A DNA stretch of 64,000 nt, taken from Neoceratodus forsteri (Eukaryota; Chordata; Ceratodontiformes; Ceratodontidae). A model generated the notes under the pieces. The model made no database searches. It was given only the letters and a program-made list of their open reading frames with translations, and was not told where the DNA came from. Of this stretch, positions 34,618 through 45,939 are shown piece by piece (positions within the stretch are counted from its first letter, which is position 1; each line of letters begins with the position of its first letter). The position numbers and the translations under genes were made by a program. The stretch is from contig CM057459.1 of the NCBI GenBank assembly GCA_016271365.2, positions 819,079,001 through 819,143,000 of the forward strand, written 5' to 3'.

Positions 34618-35896
34618 ATGAAGAGTGAATCGTTCCTGATGGAAGTGGTAATGAGGGATGTGAGGAGGCAAGAGGAACAGCTACATGGCCGACAAAGGAC
34701 CCATCACAGTATTCCCGACACTGGTGGTACTGCACCCGCATCACCTTTGAGAACTATAGCGACACCAAGATCATGGGCCAGTACCACCTTAACAGGGCCA
34801 TTCTGAGGCAGCTCTGTGAGCTGTTCAGTGAGGAGATGTAGGCACCCACAAGACGGAGCCACACCATGTCCTTGGAGACCAAAGTGTTGAGCCTGCTCAT
34901 CACAGGCACCTTTCAATGACCAACAGGGGATACCACGGGCATCACTCAGTCGGCCATATCCCACCTCCTCACACAGTTCCTCAATGTTCTGCTACCACGT
35001 GCTTTGGAATTCATGCATTTCCCCAGCACACAGGCGGAGCGTACATCAAACATGCAGGACTTCTACAGGGTTGCACGCATGCCTGGCATGATTGGAGCCA
35101 TTGACTGCACCCTCATGGGTATCTGCATGCCACCTGACCTTGAGGGCATGGGGTTCATCAATAGGAAGGGGAGCCCGAGCATCAACTGCCAGCTGGTGTG
35201 TGATGCCATGGGGCAAATCATCAATGTATGCGCCACACACCCTGGGAGTTCACATGGCACATTTATCTGGCACAGCTCTGCACTGTGCCACAGGTTTGAA
35301 TGTGAAGACAACCCTACAAGCCACCTTGTGGGTGAGTATGGCATGGGCAAGGGGCAATGGGCAAAGCAGACCTGGGGATGGGGGAGGGAAGATTGTGCAT
35401 GGCGGTGTGGGTGCCAGGGACAGGCAAGGGGTGCAGTACAGCATAGCATAAGGTTAACCATGTCAATCTTCACACAGGTGACAGCGCGTACCTGCTGAGG
35501 CCCTGTCTGCTCACTCCCTTCCAGCGACCACCGTCCCCAGTAGAGGAACAGTACAACGAGGCACACGCTAGCATGCGCAACATCATTGAGTGGGTCTTTG
35601 GCATGCTGAAGGCATGATTCAATCACCTAGACAGGTCAAGTGGTGCACTACAATACAACCCCTTGAAAGCCTGTGGCCTATTCCTGGCCTGCTGCATACT
35701 GCACAACATGGCCATTGATCGTGGGATAGCTGTTGAGTCTGATGAGGACAACAGTAGTGGGGATGACGGAGACAATGGGCTGGAGGGGGTGAACAGCCAC
35801 CCCCTGGAAGGAGGGACCTCTGACTCCTTCAACAGGCATGGCACCAGTGTGACACGGTCATACAGGAACACTTTGGTGAACATAGGTAGGTGATGT
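34618..35896 (+). pseudogene. Harbinger (HARBI1-like) transposase, spliced, inactivated
   Basis: The plus-strand protein spans two exons: exon 1 to 35,331, intron 35,332-35,477 (GTGAGT...ACACAG, 146 nt), exon 2 to the TAG at 35,894. Blocks: FENYSDTKIMGQYHLNRAIL near 34,745, GDTTGITQSAISHLL near 34,929, the first catalytic Asp in IGAIDCT (35,103), GDSAYLLRPCLLTPF across the splice, and the catalytic Glu in RNIIEWVFGMLK (35,588). The second catalytic Asp is lost: PGSSHGTFIW has Gly (35,256) where the family has Asp. In-frame stops are TAG at 34,839 and TGA at 34,917 and 35,615; both TGAs sit where family members have Arg, fitting CGA decay. A frame change near 34,700 separates the likely first Met (34,618). 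Such proteins, with the Myb partner, excise and insert the element by a DDE mechanism. Confidence 0.85.
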
Positions 35897-37739
35897 GGTA
35901 TACATGCATGGGCCAAACAGACCAGCACACCACACATGCAGGGCCATGCATGGTGAGGGGAATGCACAGACAGTGGCACTAAGCAGGAGTATGGGAGGCA
36001 GTGGCACACAACTACACACAGCAACACACACACACACACACATGCTGCACAGGCATGAGCACACACACACATGTACCCACCCACACAGGTGGGGGAACGT
36101 GGTGTGGATCAGACACATGGCACCACTGTATAGGTGCAACAGGTGCTAGACTGCCCTCATCATACCCACACCACATGGTTCAGCAGCCTGGCATGCACAC
36201 ACAGGCAGCCTGCAGCATGGCATGCATGCGTGCCACCACAGGTACGACATACACTGCCCATGTGCACACAGGGCAGCAGCAGCAGACTGCAGGCAGGGCA
36301 GCACACAGCTCAGGGAAGCTGCATGGTACCATGGCTGCCATAGCCATGGGGGCAGCCATGCCAGGGTCGATCGGCAGCTGCAGACTGTGCATCAGCCACT
36401 GGGGGGTGCCCGACAGCCCCACAGGGTAGAAGCTCGGGACCGCAACCGTGTCATCGCGAGAGTGTGTAGGTGGCTGAACAGGCCAGCCCTGGGCATGCCT
36501 GGGATGCCTAAATCCTAGTCATGTGTCCACTGTGTTGGGGTCAGCCAACACTGGGTCTGTGGGGTGGACAGCACACAGCGGGGGGTCACCATTGCATGGC
36601 CATGCCCTGTGGCAGCCAGCAATGAAAAGCCATCTGCAATTGCATTGGCACTGCAATCAATGGCTGCAGTCATGGCATCCTGCATGCATTGCAGCCCCTC
36701 CAGGATCTGCGCAGTGCCCCTGTCCTACTGCTCAGCTAACTGGCACTCCTCCACCCACAGTGCATGCACCCCAGTGGCGAGCAGCACCTGTAGCTGAATA
36801 GAAGTCATCAGCAGCTGGGTGTGCTCAGCCAGAAGGTCCACATCCTGTCACTCCTGGACAGGATGCCAATCATCAGTTGGTGACCTGCCATGCTGTCCAT
36901 CCCCCCTCTCCAATGGACACTGCACTGTGGGGTCTACAGGGGGAAGGGGTACGGCAGGTGTGCCTGTGGCAGACCCTGTGTCCGGCTGCCCAGTGGCACC
37001 CACAGCCTGCTGCTGTCACCTGTCCATCTGCTGTATGCCAACCTGCACCTGCGCAGCCACACTATCACCTATGCAGGGCACAGAAGTGGCAACGCACACT
37101 GCTGCACATGCAGTGCTGGTAGGCAGCTGTGCTGCTGTCAGCATGGTGCTGGGCCCTGATGCAACCTGTTATGCCAGCAGGGGCAACTCCCCCACAACAT
37201 CGCCCATGCTGTCCAGGATCAGTGTGATGTCTTAATTGGAGTTGGACCCCGCCCCGATCTGTATCTCTGCACACAGGACACCAAGGATGGCATCCTGCAG
37301 GAAAACACATGTCTAGGGCCTCGTCCGGCCCTAGGCCAAGGACACCCACTGACACCGTGGTGGTCAGCCATGGTCTGTCAGGCCCCCGGATGCCAGTGGA
37401 TGTTGACAGTTCATCCTCAGGGGCCATGCTGCCATCCAGAGGGGCCACAGCCACTGCCAGCACCCCATCCTCTGCATGGAGGCATGTTGGTGCTGCAAGA
37501 GAAGGAGGGAGTGTCAGTGATGCATTGTCCACATGTGCCCCTCTGTACACTGCTGCTGTATGGGTCCAGCAGTGTTGCATGCATGTGGGTGTACACACAC
37601 TCACACGCACATGACATGCAAGACAGCGGCATGCATACCAGCATGCATGTGTACACACCATCTGAGCCAGTACCTGTGCATGGCTGAAGTACATACAGTG
37701 CAGTGCTGGGCTGCCACACATCTGGAAGCCCCCTTCAGG

Positions 37740-38082
37740 CACACTCATCAGTGAGGTGTGGTGGATGGTGGTCACCACCAACTCCTCTGTTGGTGTCAGT
37801 GTGGGTGCATTTGCTGGCCCTCCTCTGGTGGCAGTATGGAATGCTCTGATGGCCACCACCTTCTCCTTTATGTGCCATCTGTCCGTCCCGACCTTGCTGG
37901 TTGACATAGGCCACCACCTCCTCCCATCCAGTGGCCCTGTCCTGTGGTGTGTCTGTGGCACTGCTGAACAGGGCCTCCCTGTCTAGGTAGGCCTCGAACA
38001 GGGCATCCATCTGTCTCTTAGTGAAGTTGGGCCAGTGCTTCCATGCTGGCCCACACTCCTTGCCCTCTTCCTGTCCCGACAT
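37740..38082 (-). pseudogene. Harbinger Myb/SANT-like DNA-binding protein, frameshifted
   Basis: On the minus strand, after a possible acceptor ending TTTACAG, a Met at 38,082 opens MSGQEEGKECGPAWKHWPNF, then TKRQMDALFEAYLDREALFS and GWEEVVAYVN. The regular Trp/Phe spacing and the final W..V...VN are those of Myb/SANT-like (NAIF1-type) domains. The frame shifts near 37,905-37,925, and another frame continues VGTDRWHIKEKVVAIRAF and LTPTEELVVTTIHHTS, matching the usual C-terminal half. In Harbinger elements this partner brings the transposase into the nucleus and to the DNA ends. One frameshift makes this copy inactive. A second exon to the left may exist but I could not define it. Confidence 0.7.
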
Positions 38083-40944
38083 GTTGCCTCCTGTAAACAT
38101 GGACAGCACAGTGTGTCAGCAGCAGCATAGCCCTGGGCTGTCCCACCTTGCAGTGCTGACATCTCCCTGTCTGTTGCTGTGGCATCTCCCACCTACCTGT
38201 CAATGTTGCAATACCGGTCCATGGCCTGTGATGTTCTGTGGTGCTTATGAGATGCAATGCATGCAAATGAGGTTGTGGGCAATGGTAATGATATGCTAAT
38301 GCACCCCACTGTGCCGTGCATTGGCTGATGAGCTCATTTGCTTTGGGCATCTGAATATCACAGACATGCACTGTGCACACTGGTGTTGTGCCAGAGCAAG
38401 CCCGGAGTGCAATACCTACACATGCACGGTGCTCATGCCTGCAGTGTGCAAGTGCACTATATGTTCAATGTTCCAATCGTGCACCATGCGCAAACTGTGC
38501 AATGCATCGGCACTGCACATGTAGCGCATAGGGGTCTTTGCACATATTCACGCATACTGCCATGCACCCTGTTGCACACATGGTCAGTGATCTCTGATCC
38601 ACGGGTTGTCTACATGACCCCGCTCGGCCGTGCCTAGTACGTATGCCCTTCAATGCACTATGGTCCAACACTGTGCATCCTGCTGCGCATTCCTGGGATG
38701 TTCTATAGTGTTCATCAATAGTCTATCATGCATCTTGCACCTGTGGCATCCATCTGTGCATGTCCCCACCAGTTTCACTGCCACACCATGTCAAGAGCAT
38801 GGTGCAAGGGAGTGGTCACTGTGCACACAATTGGTCCACCTTGGAGGTGATCAGCCTTGTGGCCTGTGTCCAGCCATATGTGGACCAGCTCTTTGGCCAG
38901 GTGCCCCTGCAGCAGGCCGGGGCATGTTGTAGCACACCATAGCCATGGCATTGGAGAGGAGGACTGGAGTTCCATGGACCACAGAGCAGTGCAGCCACCA
39001 ATATGGTGACCTGCAAAGGAGGGACCCTGACTGGCTCCAGAGGCTACAGGCATGAATCAGACATGATGCAGTGCCATAGCCAGGTAGGTGTATGCATGTT
39101 GCATGTCTGCCCAGGTGCTGTACTGTGGTGATGGCATCCCTGCCTGGCATGCCCTGCGGTGGGGTACACTGTCATTGTGCACATCACTGACTGTCATGGC
39201 CAGCTGCTGCATGTGTTGTGGCTGTGCTGGTGTGCGAGACACATGATGGGCAGGGGCACGCCCTGTGCACAGAGGGCTGTGTTTTGAGTTGGAAATGCTG
39301 GTGTGCTTAGGTACTGATTTTCACCTTTCTTCTTTCCATTCTCAGGGCCAGAGGACTGCAGGTGAGCCAGGGCAGAGGCAGACCACAACCAGGCTGTGCA
39401 CCCTGATGGGGTACAACCGGCACCAGCTGCACCACAGTGGGGAAGTAAGCAATGTCATCGTCATTATCACTGTACGTGGGGGGGTGCCAGTGGGGAGTGG
39501 GTGCTGCCATGGCCACCTGTGCCATGTGCCGTGACAGCTGTGTGTCTTGCACTGTGCATCATGCATGCCACTGCGGTGCATCTGTTGGACATGGGTGCAG
39601 GCTGTTGGTGGGGTGGGCATGCACATGGCTGCCACCATTGTTGCTGTGGTGCTGCTGGTGCAGTGTGCCATGTGACTGTCACTGTGAGGTTGTGTGGCCA
39701 TTGTGTGGCAGGGGACCTCCTCTTTACAATGCTGTGGTGTGCCATGTTGATGGCTGGCATAGACCCCCTCATGGGTGTCCATTCCACGCTCCCCAGGGGA
39801 GTGTGTTAATGCTGACCATTGCACACTGTGGGTGGGCATGGTTCCCTGGGCCACTGCACTGATCACCTGTCCTCTCCCTTGCCATGGGTGTCAGATGTCC
39901 AGTGTCCAGACGTCCACCAAGGATGCTTTCAGGACTGCTGCATCAACCCCTACTAGTGGTTTCAAGCATCCTGGAGGTGGTAGTCACCATCAGGTGAATG
40001 GTGGCTGTGGACCAACGAGGCAGGAGGCATGGTGGAGTGGCAGGATGGGGCCACTGTTGACTGTTTTGTAGATAGACCCTGTTTTCCCTGTTGCACCTTC
40101 CCCTACAGTCCCCACTCCTGCTGTACAGTCCCTGTTCCCTGTCCCCTTCCCTCGCTGTACCTACCCTATCCCTACCCCTGTTTTCTGTACAGCCTTAATC
40201 ACTATTTTATAAAGCATTTGTCACATACATGCCTGTGTCCATGTCTGCTTTGCAGGTGGTGTGTGGAGCCATGCTGCAGTGGCCCAGTGTCTGTCCATGG
40301 TGTGTGCATGGGGTGGGGCACATGTTGTGCTACCATGGTTTCCTGCTGTGTACTGTGGTGTGTCACGTTGTGGTGGGGACCATCCCCCGGTTTGTTGGGT
40401 GTGCTTTGGGGTGCCCATGGGGCAGCAGTCAGGGGTGTGTGGTGGGTGTGTGCATGGTAGTGGCACACAGTCATGGGCATTGTTCCAGTCACATCTGCAA
40501 ACTGGGTTTGGGACCTCTGCTTCAAGTTGGGTACCCTATCCCGTGTGGTCCATCATGCTGCCTGCATCCTGGCCCATTCAGTGCCCAGTGTGTGGGCTTC
40601 CTGTGTGCCTGTGTGGCATGTGTGTGCTTGGCTTCATGGTCCTGGGGATGGACCGCCATGGTCACATGGTGGAGGGGGCACAGCCAGCTGGCTGTCTCCG
40701 GGGCAGGCACCCATGGCAGCCTTATGTTGGCCATTGTCCACTCCTGTCACCTGCTGTCCATGCCACAGTTGTGTTCTGGGGTCCAGTACCTGGTTGCCTG
40801 TGTGTGCCCTACTGTGCCCTGCTGGTGGGGGCGTCCTGTGGCCACTGTCATTGTACTTCCCTGGCTATGTCCATGGCTCTGTTCTCTGTGCCATGTCCCC
40901 CTCTGTTGCTGTGCTGCTCTGCGCTTCCATGGTTATGCCAGCAC

Positions 40945-41100
40945 ATCTCTAGTTGCACCATGGCACACTTCTGGTTGCGCAATGGTGCACCTCTGGTTGT
41001 GCCATGGCGCAAGTGTGCCATATTCAGCCACATTGTGCTGGTGCTGTTCAGTCTGCCCAGCCTCTCAATATGGCACCCGTTGTGCCATGGTGCATTGGAT
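40945..41100. repeat. Subterminal repeats of the Harbinger element
   Basis: Three consecutive ~24-27-bp units start GTTGCACCATGGCACA, GTTGCGCAATGGTGCA and GTTGTGCCATGGCGCA, separated by CTTCTG/CCTCTG. A fourth, TTGTGCCATGGTGCA, follows at 41,079. Each is itself nearly palindromic around CCATGG. They lie 60-210 bp from the right terminus and are candidates for transposase or Myb binding. Confidence 0.6.
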
Positions 41101-41230
41101 TTGTACTGCTCCGGACTTGCGCCTGCCTTTAGTGCATTTCTGAATACCTGGCACTCTGTGTTTTGTAGTCTTTTTTTATTTTATTTTATTTTTTTGACTG
41201 GTTGAAATGTGATTATTATAACACTCTGTA

Positions 41231-41312
41231 CAGTGCTCCCTCACTATAACATACAAAATGGGATCCATAAAACAGATCTGTTATACTTATTTGTTTGTTA
41301 AATTGAGGGAGC
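41231..41312. mobile_element. Tigger/mariner-like small foldback element
   Basis: TACAGTGCTCCCTCACTATA at the left is matched by the complement GAGGGAGCACTA at the right, with TA at the outer edge as in Tc1/mariner target sites. The CAGTG-CTCCCTC start resembles pogo/Tigger ends. It is about 80 bp. From 41,313 to 41,829 nothing else is recognised. Confidence 0.45.
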
Positions 41313-41829
41313 ACTACTACTCGAGGGAACAAACAATGCGTCACTCCAGATTCATATATAAAGTGTATAAAGTGATTTATTTCATAAAGTACTGTATCAA
41401 ACTATGATGAACTATGTTAAAAAGAGTTTTTTTTAATAAATTGAGTTTAAAAGTACTAAACGATCAGGTGCAGAGCAGTACTGTGTATGAGGCTTTAAAT
41501 ACTGTAAACATGGCACTTGCTAGCACTTCTTAGTGCCACGGTACAGGCACACTAAAATCAGTGATAAACTTGAAAATACATGGCACTTGTGAGATCAACT
41601 AAATATGTTACAAGGGCATTCTGTGCATTTCATAAATGAGATGACAGCACCCCATTTTCATGTCCTGTAACTTTCCTAGGGTATATTCCTGCACTCATCC
41701 TCCCCACCCCCACACACACTCACTTGACTGTATTTCTCATTGGTCTATACATGGTCACTGCACTAACACTGTAATACAGGCTAAAACAGTAGTACTAGAC
41801 AAGAATTGGAACTGGCTTACTTTTTCTTG

Positions 41830-42023
41830 CTATGGGGGGATGCGGAATTGGTGGAGTTAGTGGGCAATGGGGCTGGGTGGCAGTTTGAAACAGCCTTAAG
41901 ACAAGGCAAAAACTAGAGAGGGTAAACAAACCTTCACCAGTGTTTGCCTTGTCTTCAGGCTGTTTCAAGCTACCATCCAACCCTATTGCCCATTAACTCC
42001 ACCAATTCCACATCCTCCCATAG
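41830..42023. repeat. Hairpin element, ~80-bp arms
   Basis: CTATGGGGGGATGCGGAATT at 41,830 pairs with AATTCCACATCCTCCCATAG ending at 42,023, and GACAAGGCAAA pairs with TTTGCCTTGTC near the loop (about 32 nt). The arms match imperfectly over their whole length. No ORF is present. Confidence 0.85.
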
Positions 42024-42202
42024 TTCTGCCTTCTATGGCGGGGGTAGGGGGTTTCCGGGGAAGGCTGTCCTCCCCACTTCTGGCCTATATCGAGCTCTGG
42101 TTGGGGGCAGTGGGGCTGCAGGCTGTGTGGGGCAGCCGCTGCACAATCAGGGTGACCCAAATTCCAAGAGTCTGTTATTGCCAAACTCCAAATAGCTTTT
42201 TA

Positions 42203-42808
42203 ACCCAGTTCACTGTCTTAGCATGCATGTCCAAATAAATCACCCAATGCATATAGGATACATCTTAACTTCTGAAGGCATTGAGCCAATTATTTATTCT
42301 GGCACCTAAACATATATAATAAAACAATACAGCTTTCATTAAAAGCACATCAGCTATGCTTTGCGACTTACAGAATCTAAAGGCCATGTACGGCTCTTGG
42401 CTACCTTCTATTTCTATGCTAATTAGGATGCTGAGCAAAAGGTGTACAAACTAAGCGCATTAAAAGTGCAACTATTACGATCAGTATATAAAGACACTCA
42501 GCACACCATGGCAGCTACATGATATGCAGATTGTCTTTATATTGATTATAATAGTTACACTTTTTAAGCAATTTATACACCTTTAACTCAGCACCCTAAT
42601 TAGCATTGCCATAAAAAGCAGCCAAGTCATATGTGGCATTTAGGTTCTGTAAGTCACACAATATTGCTAATGTGCTTTTAGTGAAAGCTGTATTGTTTTA
42701 TTATATATGTTCATGTGCCAGAATAAATTCCTGGAATGACTGTTTCACAAGTGAAGCTGTATGCATTGGTTAGTCTACATGGGAATGTATGCTAAGACAC
42801 CGAGCCAA
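42203..42808. repeat. Large palindrome, ~300-bp arms
   Basis: The outer words CACTGTCTTAGCATGCATG (42,208) and 'gaatgtatgctaagaca' (42,783) pair. Inner words also pair: TTATTTATTCTGGCACCTAAAC with its complement at 42,708-42,729, 'gcacatcagctatgctttgcgac' with 'gtcacacaatattgctaatgtgc', and 'aaaggtgtacaaac' with 'caatttatacaccttt'. The centre is near 42,505. The palindrome is imperfect (roughly 80-90% by eye). Confidence 0.85.
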
Positions 42809-42828
42809 GTAAAAAAGCAGTTTAGAAA

Positions 42829-45780
42829 CATAGAAGCATAGACTTTGATGGCAGATAAGGACCGCATGGCCCACCTAGTCTGCCCATTTCCTTATCTACA
42901 GGATAAGCTGCAGATCCTAGTTAACCAGCAGCCTATTTCTTTTTACCACCAACAAGAACTGCCTTATGTCTGTCCCATGTATTCTTGAATTCTCCCCCAG
43001 TTTTAGACCCCACAACCTCCTCAGGAACGCTGATCCATGCGTCCACCACCCTCTCTATGAAAAAAAATACTTCTTCACATTGCCCCTGAACTGCCCCCTT
43101 CTATCTTTAAATTGTGTCCCCTTGTTCTTACACATCTCATTTTCTGAAAGATGCTACCCTCTTGGACTTTGTTGATTCCACTGAGGTACTTAAAAGTTTC
43201 TAACATGTCCCCCATCTCCCTCCTTTCCTCAAGGGTATACATATTAAACTCCTTTAGTCTCTCCTCATATGGCTTCTTTTGCAGACCCTGAACCATTTTA
43301 GTTGCCCTCCCCTGGACTGCCTCTAGCCTGTCTATCTCCTTGCGTAGATGGGGTCTCCAGAACTGGACACAATACTCCAGATGGGGTGTCACCAACTGTC
43401 TGTACAGAGGGATAACAACTTCCTGTTTTCTGCTGGCGATGCCTCTCCCTATACATCTCAGTATACCCCCAGCCCTCCCAACTGCCTTCTCACATTGCTT
43501 GCTAACCTTAAGGTCATCTGATATGATTAACCCCAGGTCCTTTTCCATTTTTGTTGTTGTTACTACCTCCCCTCCCACTGTATAATCTTCCCCTTGGTTT
43601 TTGTTTCCAAGGTGCATTATTTTGCACTTCTTTGCACTGAATCCAAGCTGCCATACTTCTGGCCATTCCTCCAACCTTGCCAAGTCCCTTCTCATCCTTT
43701 CCATGGCTCCTTGTGTATCAATTCTGTTGCAGATCTCTGTGACATCTGCAAGGAGGCATAAATGTCACTTATAAAGACAATAAAAAGGACTTGACCCAGT
43801 ACTGAACCCTGTGGCACCCCACTAGTAATCCCTCTTTTTTCAGAGTGGACTCCATTTACAATTACCTTCTGTAGCCTGTTGTTCAGCCAGTGTTTTACCC
43901 AGGATATCACCCTGGGACCCACTCCCAGGCTGGTTAATTTGACAATCTTTTGTGTGGGACTGTGTCAAATGCCTTGCTAAAGTCTAGGTAGGCTATGTCC
44001 ACAGCCCCTCCCTGCTCTACTACTTCGGTCACCCAGTCAAAAAAATCAATTAGATTTATCTGACATAACCTTCCTACTGTGAACGCATGCTGCCTTGGGT
44101 CCTGTGCCCCACTGGCCTCTAGGTACTCAACAATTCTTTCCTTCAGAAGTGATTCCATCACTTTCCCTACCACAGAGGTCAAACTGACAGGTCTGTAGTT
44201 TCCTGCCTCTGTCTTGGTCCCACTTTTGTGAAGGGGAATCACATCTGCCTTCCTCCAGTCCTCAGGTACCACACCATCCTCCCATGATTTGTTAAAAAGG
44301 GTTGTCAGTGGTTTCACTAGTTCTCCCCTTAATTCTTTCAGAATTCTGAGGTGAATTCCATCAGGCCCCATTGCTTTGTCCACCTTCAGTTTCAAGAGTT
44401 GTTTCAGAACCATTTCTTCTGTGAAAGGACTGGGATTGACCCCCCCCATCAAGAGTGCATCTGTTACTTGGATTAGGCATCTCCCCCTCCTCCTTTTTTG
44501 TGAATACTGAGCAGAAATTTGCATCCAGTATCACTGCTTTTTGACTGTTCCTCTCTGCCCATCCACCATCCATTCTATTCAGCCTCAGTATTCCTCCCTT
44601 TGTCTTTCTACGCTCCCTGATGTACCTATAAAAGGTTTTATCCCCCTTCTTAACTGAGTTGACTATCTTGTCCTCTGTTTGGGCCTTTGCTATTCTGACT
44701 GCCTTCCCTGCTTCCTTCTGCCTTAACTGGTACAGCTCTCTGTCCTGCTCGTTCTGTGTTTTCTTTTACTTCCTGAATGCTATCTTTTTCTTCCTGAATG
44801 CTATCTTTTTCTCCCTGACTTTCCCCGCCACCTCTTTTGAGAACCATAGCGGCTTTTTCTTTCATTTTGATTTGTTTATTTGCTTCACCCAAAGACTTGT
44901 TGCCTCTGTGATGGCAGTTTTGATATTTCTCCATTGTTGCTGCACCCCTCCTTCTAGACTGTTTGCTATTGCTTTTCTAAGGCACTCTCCCATCTTGCCA
45001 AAGTCAGCCCTCTGGAAGTCCAGTACCCTCTCTTTTGTATGGCTTGACTCTGTAGCTGAGTTTATCATGAACCACACTGTTTGATGGTCACTTGTTCCCA
45101 GGTGGCAACTCACTTCTAGATCTGAGATCCTCTCACTGTCTGCATTTGAGAGTACAAGGTCTAAGATTGCTCCCTCATAAGTGGGTTCCGAAACTAACTG
45201 TCTGAGGCATGCCACCTGTAGGGCATTGAGCATGGCCCTGCTCTTGGATGTGGCTGCAGCAAATGTGCTCCAGTTAACATTTGGCATATTCAGGTCTCCC
45301 ATCAACAGTATCTCCCATTTCTCTGCCATCCTAAGAATGCCTTCTATCATATCCTTGTCCATTCCCTCCCCCTGACATGGAGATCTGTATACAACCCCTG
45401 TGCAGATTGTGATGTCATTTCCAGTCTCTAAGGTGACCCACAGTGCCTTCTCTCTTCCCTGTTTACTGTTTTGTTCAGTTGCTTTTATCCTTTCCTTTAC
45501 ATAGAGAGCTACTCCTCCCCCTCTTCTGCCCTCCCTGTCTCTCCTGTAGGTTATGTACCCTGGTATGTTAACATCCCAGTCATGGTTCTCTGTATACCAT
45601 GTTTCTGTGACTGCTAATATATCCAGGCATTCCTCTTCCATCAAGACCACCAGTTCAGGGAGCTTGTTGCCCAAACTATGGGCATTGGTACTCATTACCC
45701 TCCATTTCCTGATGGCCTTACTCCTTTTTGCCCCATTCCTGTCCTAGTTTGGAGTGTGGCAAGCACTCACTCTTGTAATT
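42829..45780 (-). mobile_element. CR1-type LINE, the longest copy
   Basis: A minus-strand LINE with a 3' tail at the left (TTTAGAAACATAGAAGCATA) and ORF2 that begins at the start of the endonuclease near 45,700. It is of the same subfamily as the 25,961-28,535 copy. From 45,780 to 45,940 no feature is recognised. Confidence 0.85.
42960..45695 (-). pseudogene. CR1 ORF2: full-span endonuclease + reverse transcriptase, decayed
   Basis: The endonuclease reads continuously for 277 residues from STNAHSLGNKLPELVVLM (45,695) through LDILAVTETW, ILLMGDLNMPNVNW and TSDHQTVWF to about 44,862, so its key residues look intact. The RT begins KAMGPDGIHLRILKEL near 44,395, continues NYRPVSLTSVVGKVME and [18 protein letters not shown] (to 43,934) and [17 protein letters not shown]. 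The catalytic box reads LADVTEIC (near 43,740): the second Asp of FADD is Val, which would abolish polymerisation. The last 209 residues (43,075-43,704) are one frame. Frame changes are few compared with the other copies, so this is the youngest CR1 by eye. Confidence 0.88.
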
Positions 45781-45939
45781 TAGATTATCTGTATAGGGCA
45801 ATAGCAAGTCCACATTTGCCACCACTGTTCCACTCTAAGTTGAAGCTGAACAGCTCACACTAACAACATTTGTGCATAACAATCAGGGTGGCACAGTAAT
45901 CAGTGGCACCCTACTCTCCAATCCTGATCCCTGTAATGT

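Larger units (their letters stand above)
34122..41154 (+). mobile_element. PIF/Harbinger DNA transposon, nearly complete, inactive
   Basis: A 7-kb block with distinctive TGCA/CATG-rich composition carries a HARBI1-like transposase on the plus strand and a Myb/SANT-like gene on the minus strand, the two-gene plan of Harbinger elements. The right edge, read on the minus strand, is GCCAGGTATTCAGAAATG. The left edge GGCCATGATATTTAGAG at 34,122 is a weak match, so the left terminus is tentative. No clear 3-bp target duplication is visible. Regions 35,894-37,700 and 38,090-40,940 are non-coding TGCA-rich sequence with a (CA)n near 36,020. Confidence 0.75.

Noticed and set aside
40229..41205. Two overlapping long plus-strand ORFs (304 and 314 residues)
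   Set aside because: They are Cys/His/Val/Trp-rich shadows of TGCA/TGTG-rich Harbinger non-coding sequence, overlap in different frames and show no domain. Low stop-codon density comes from base composition.
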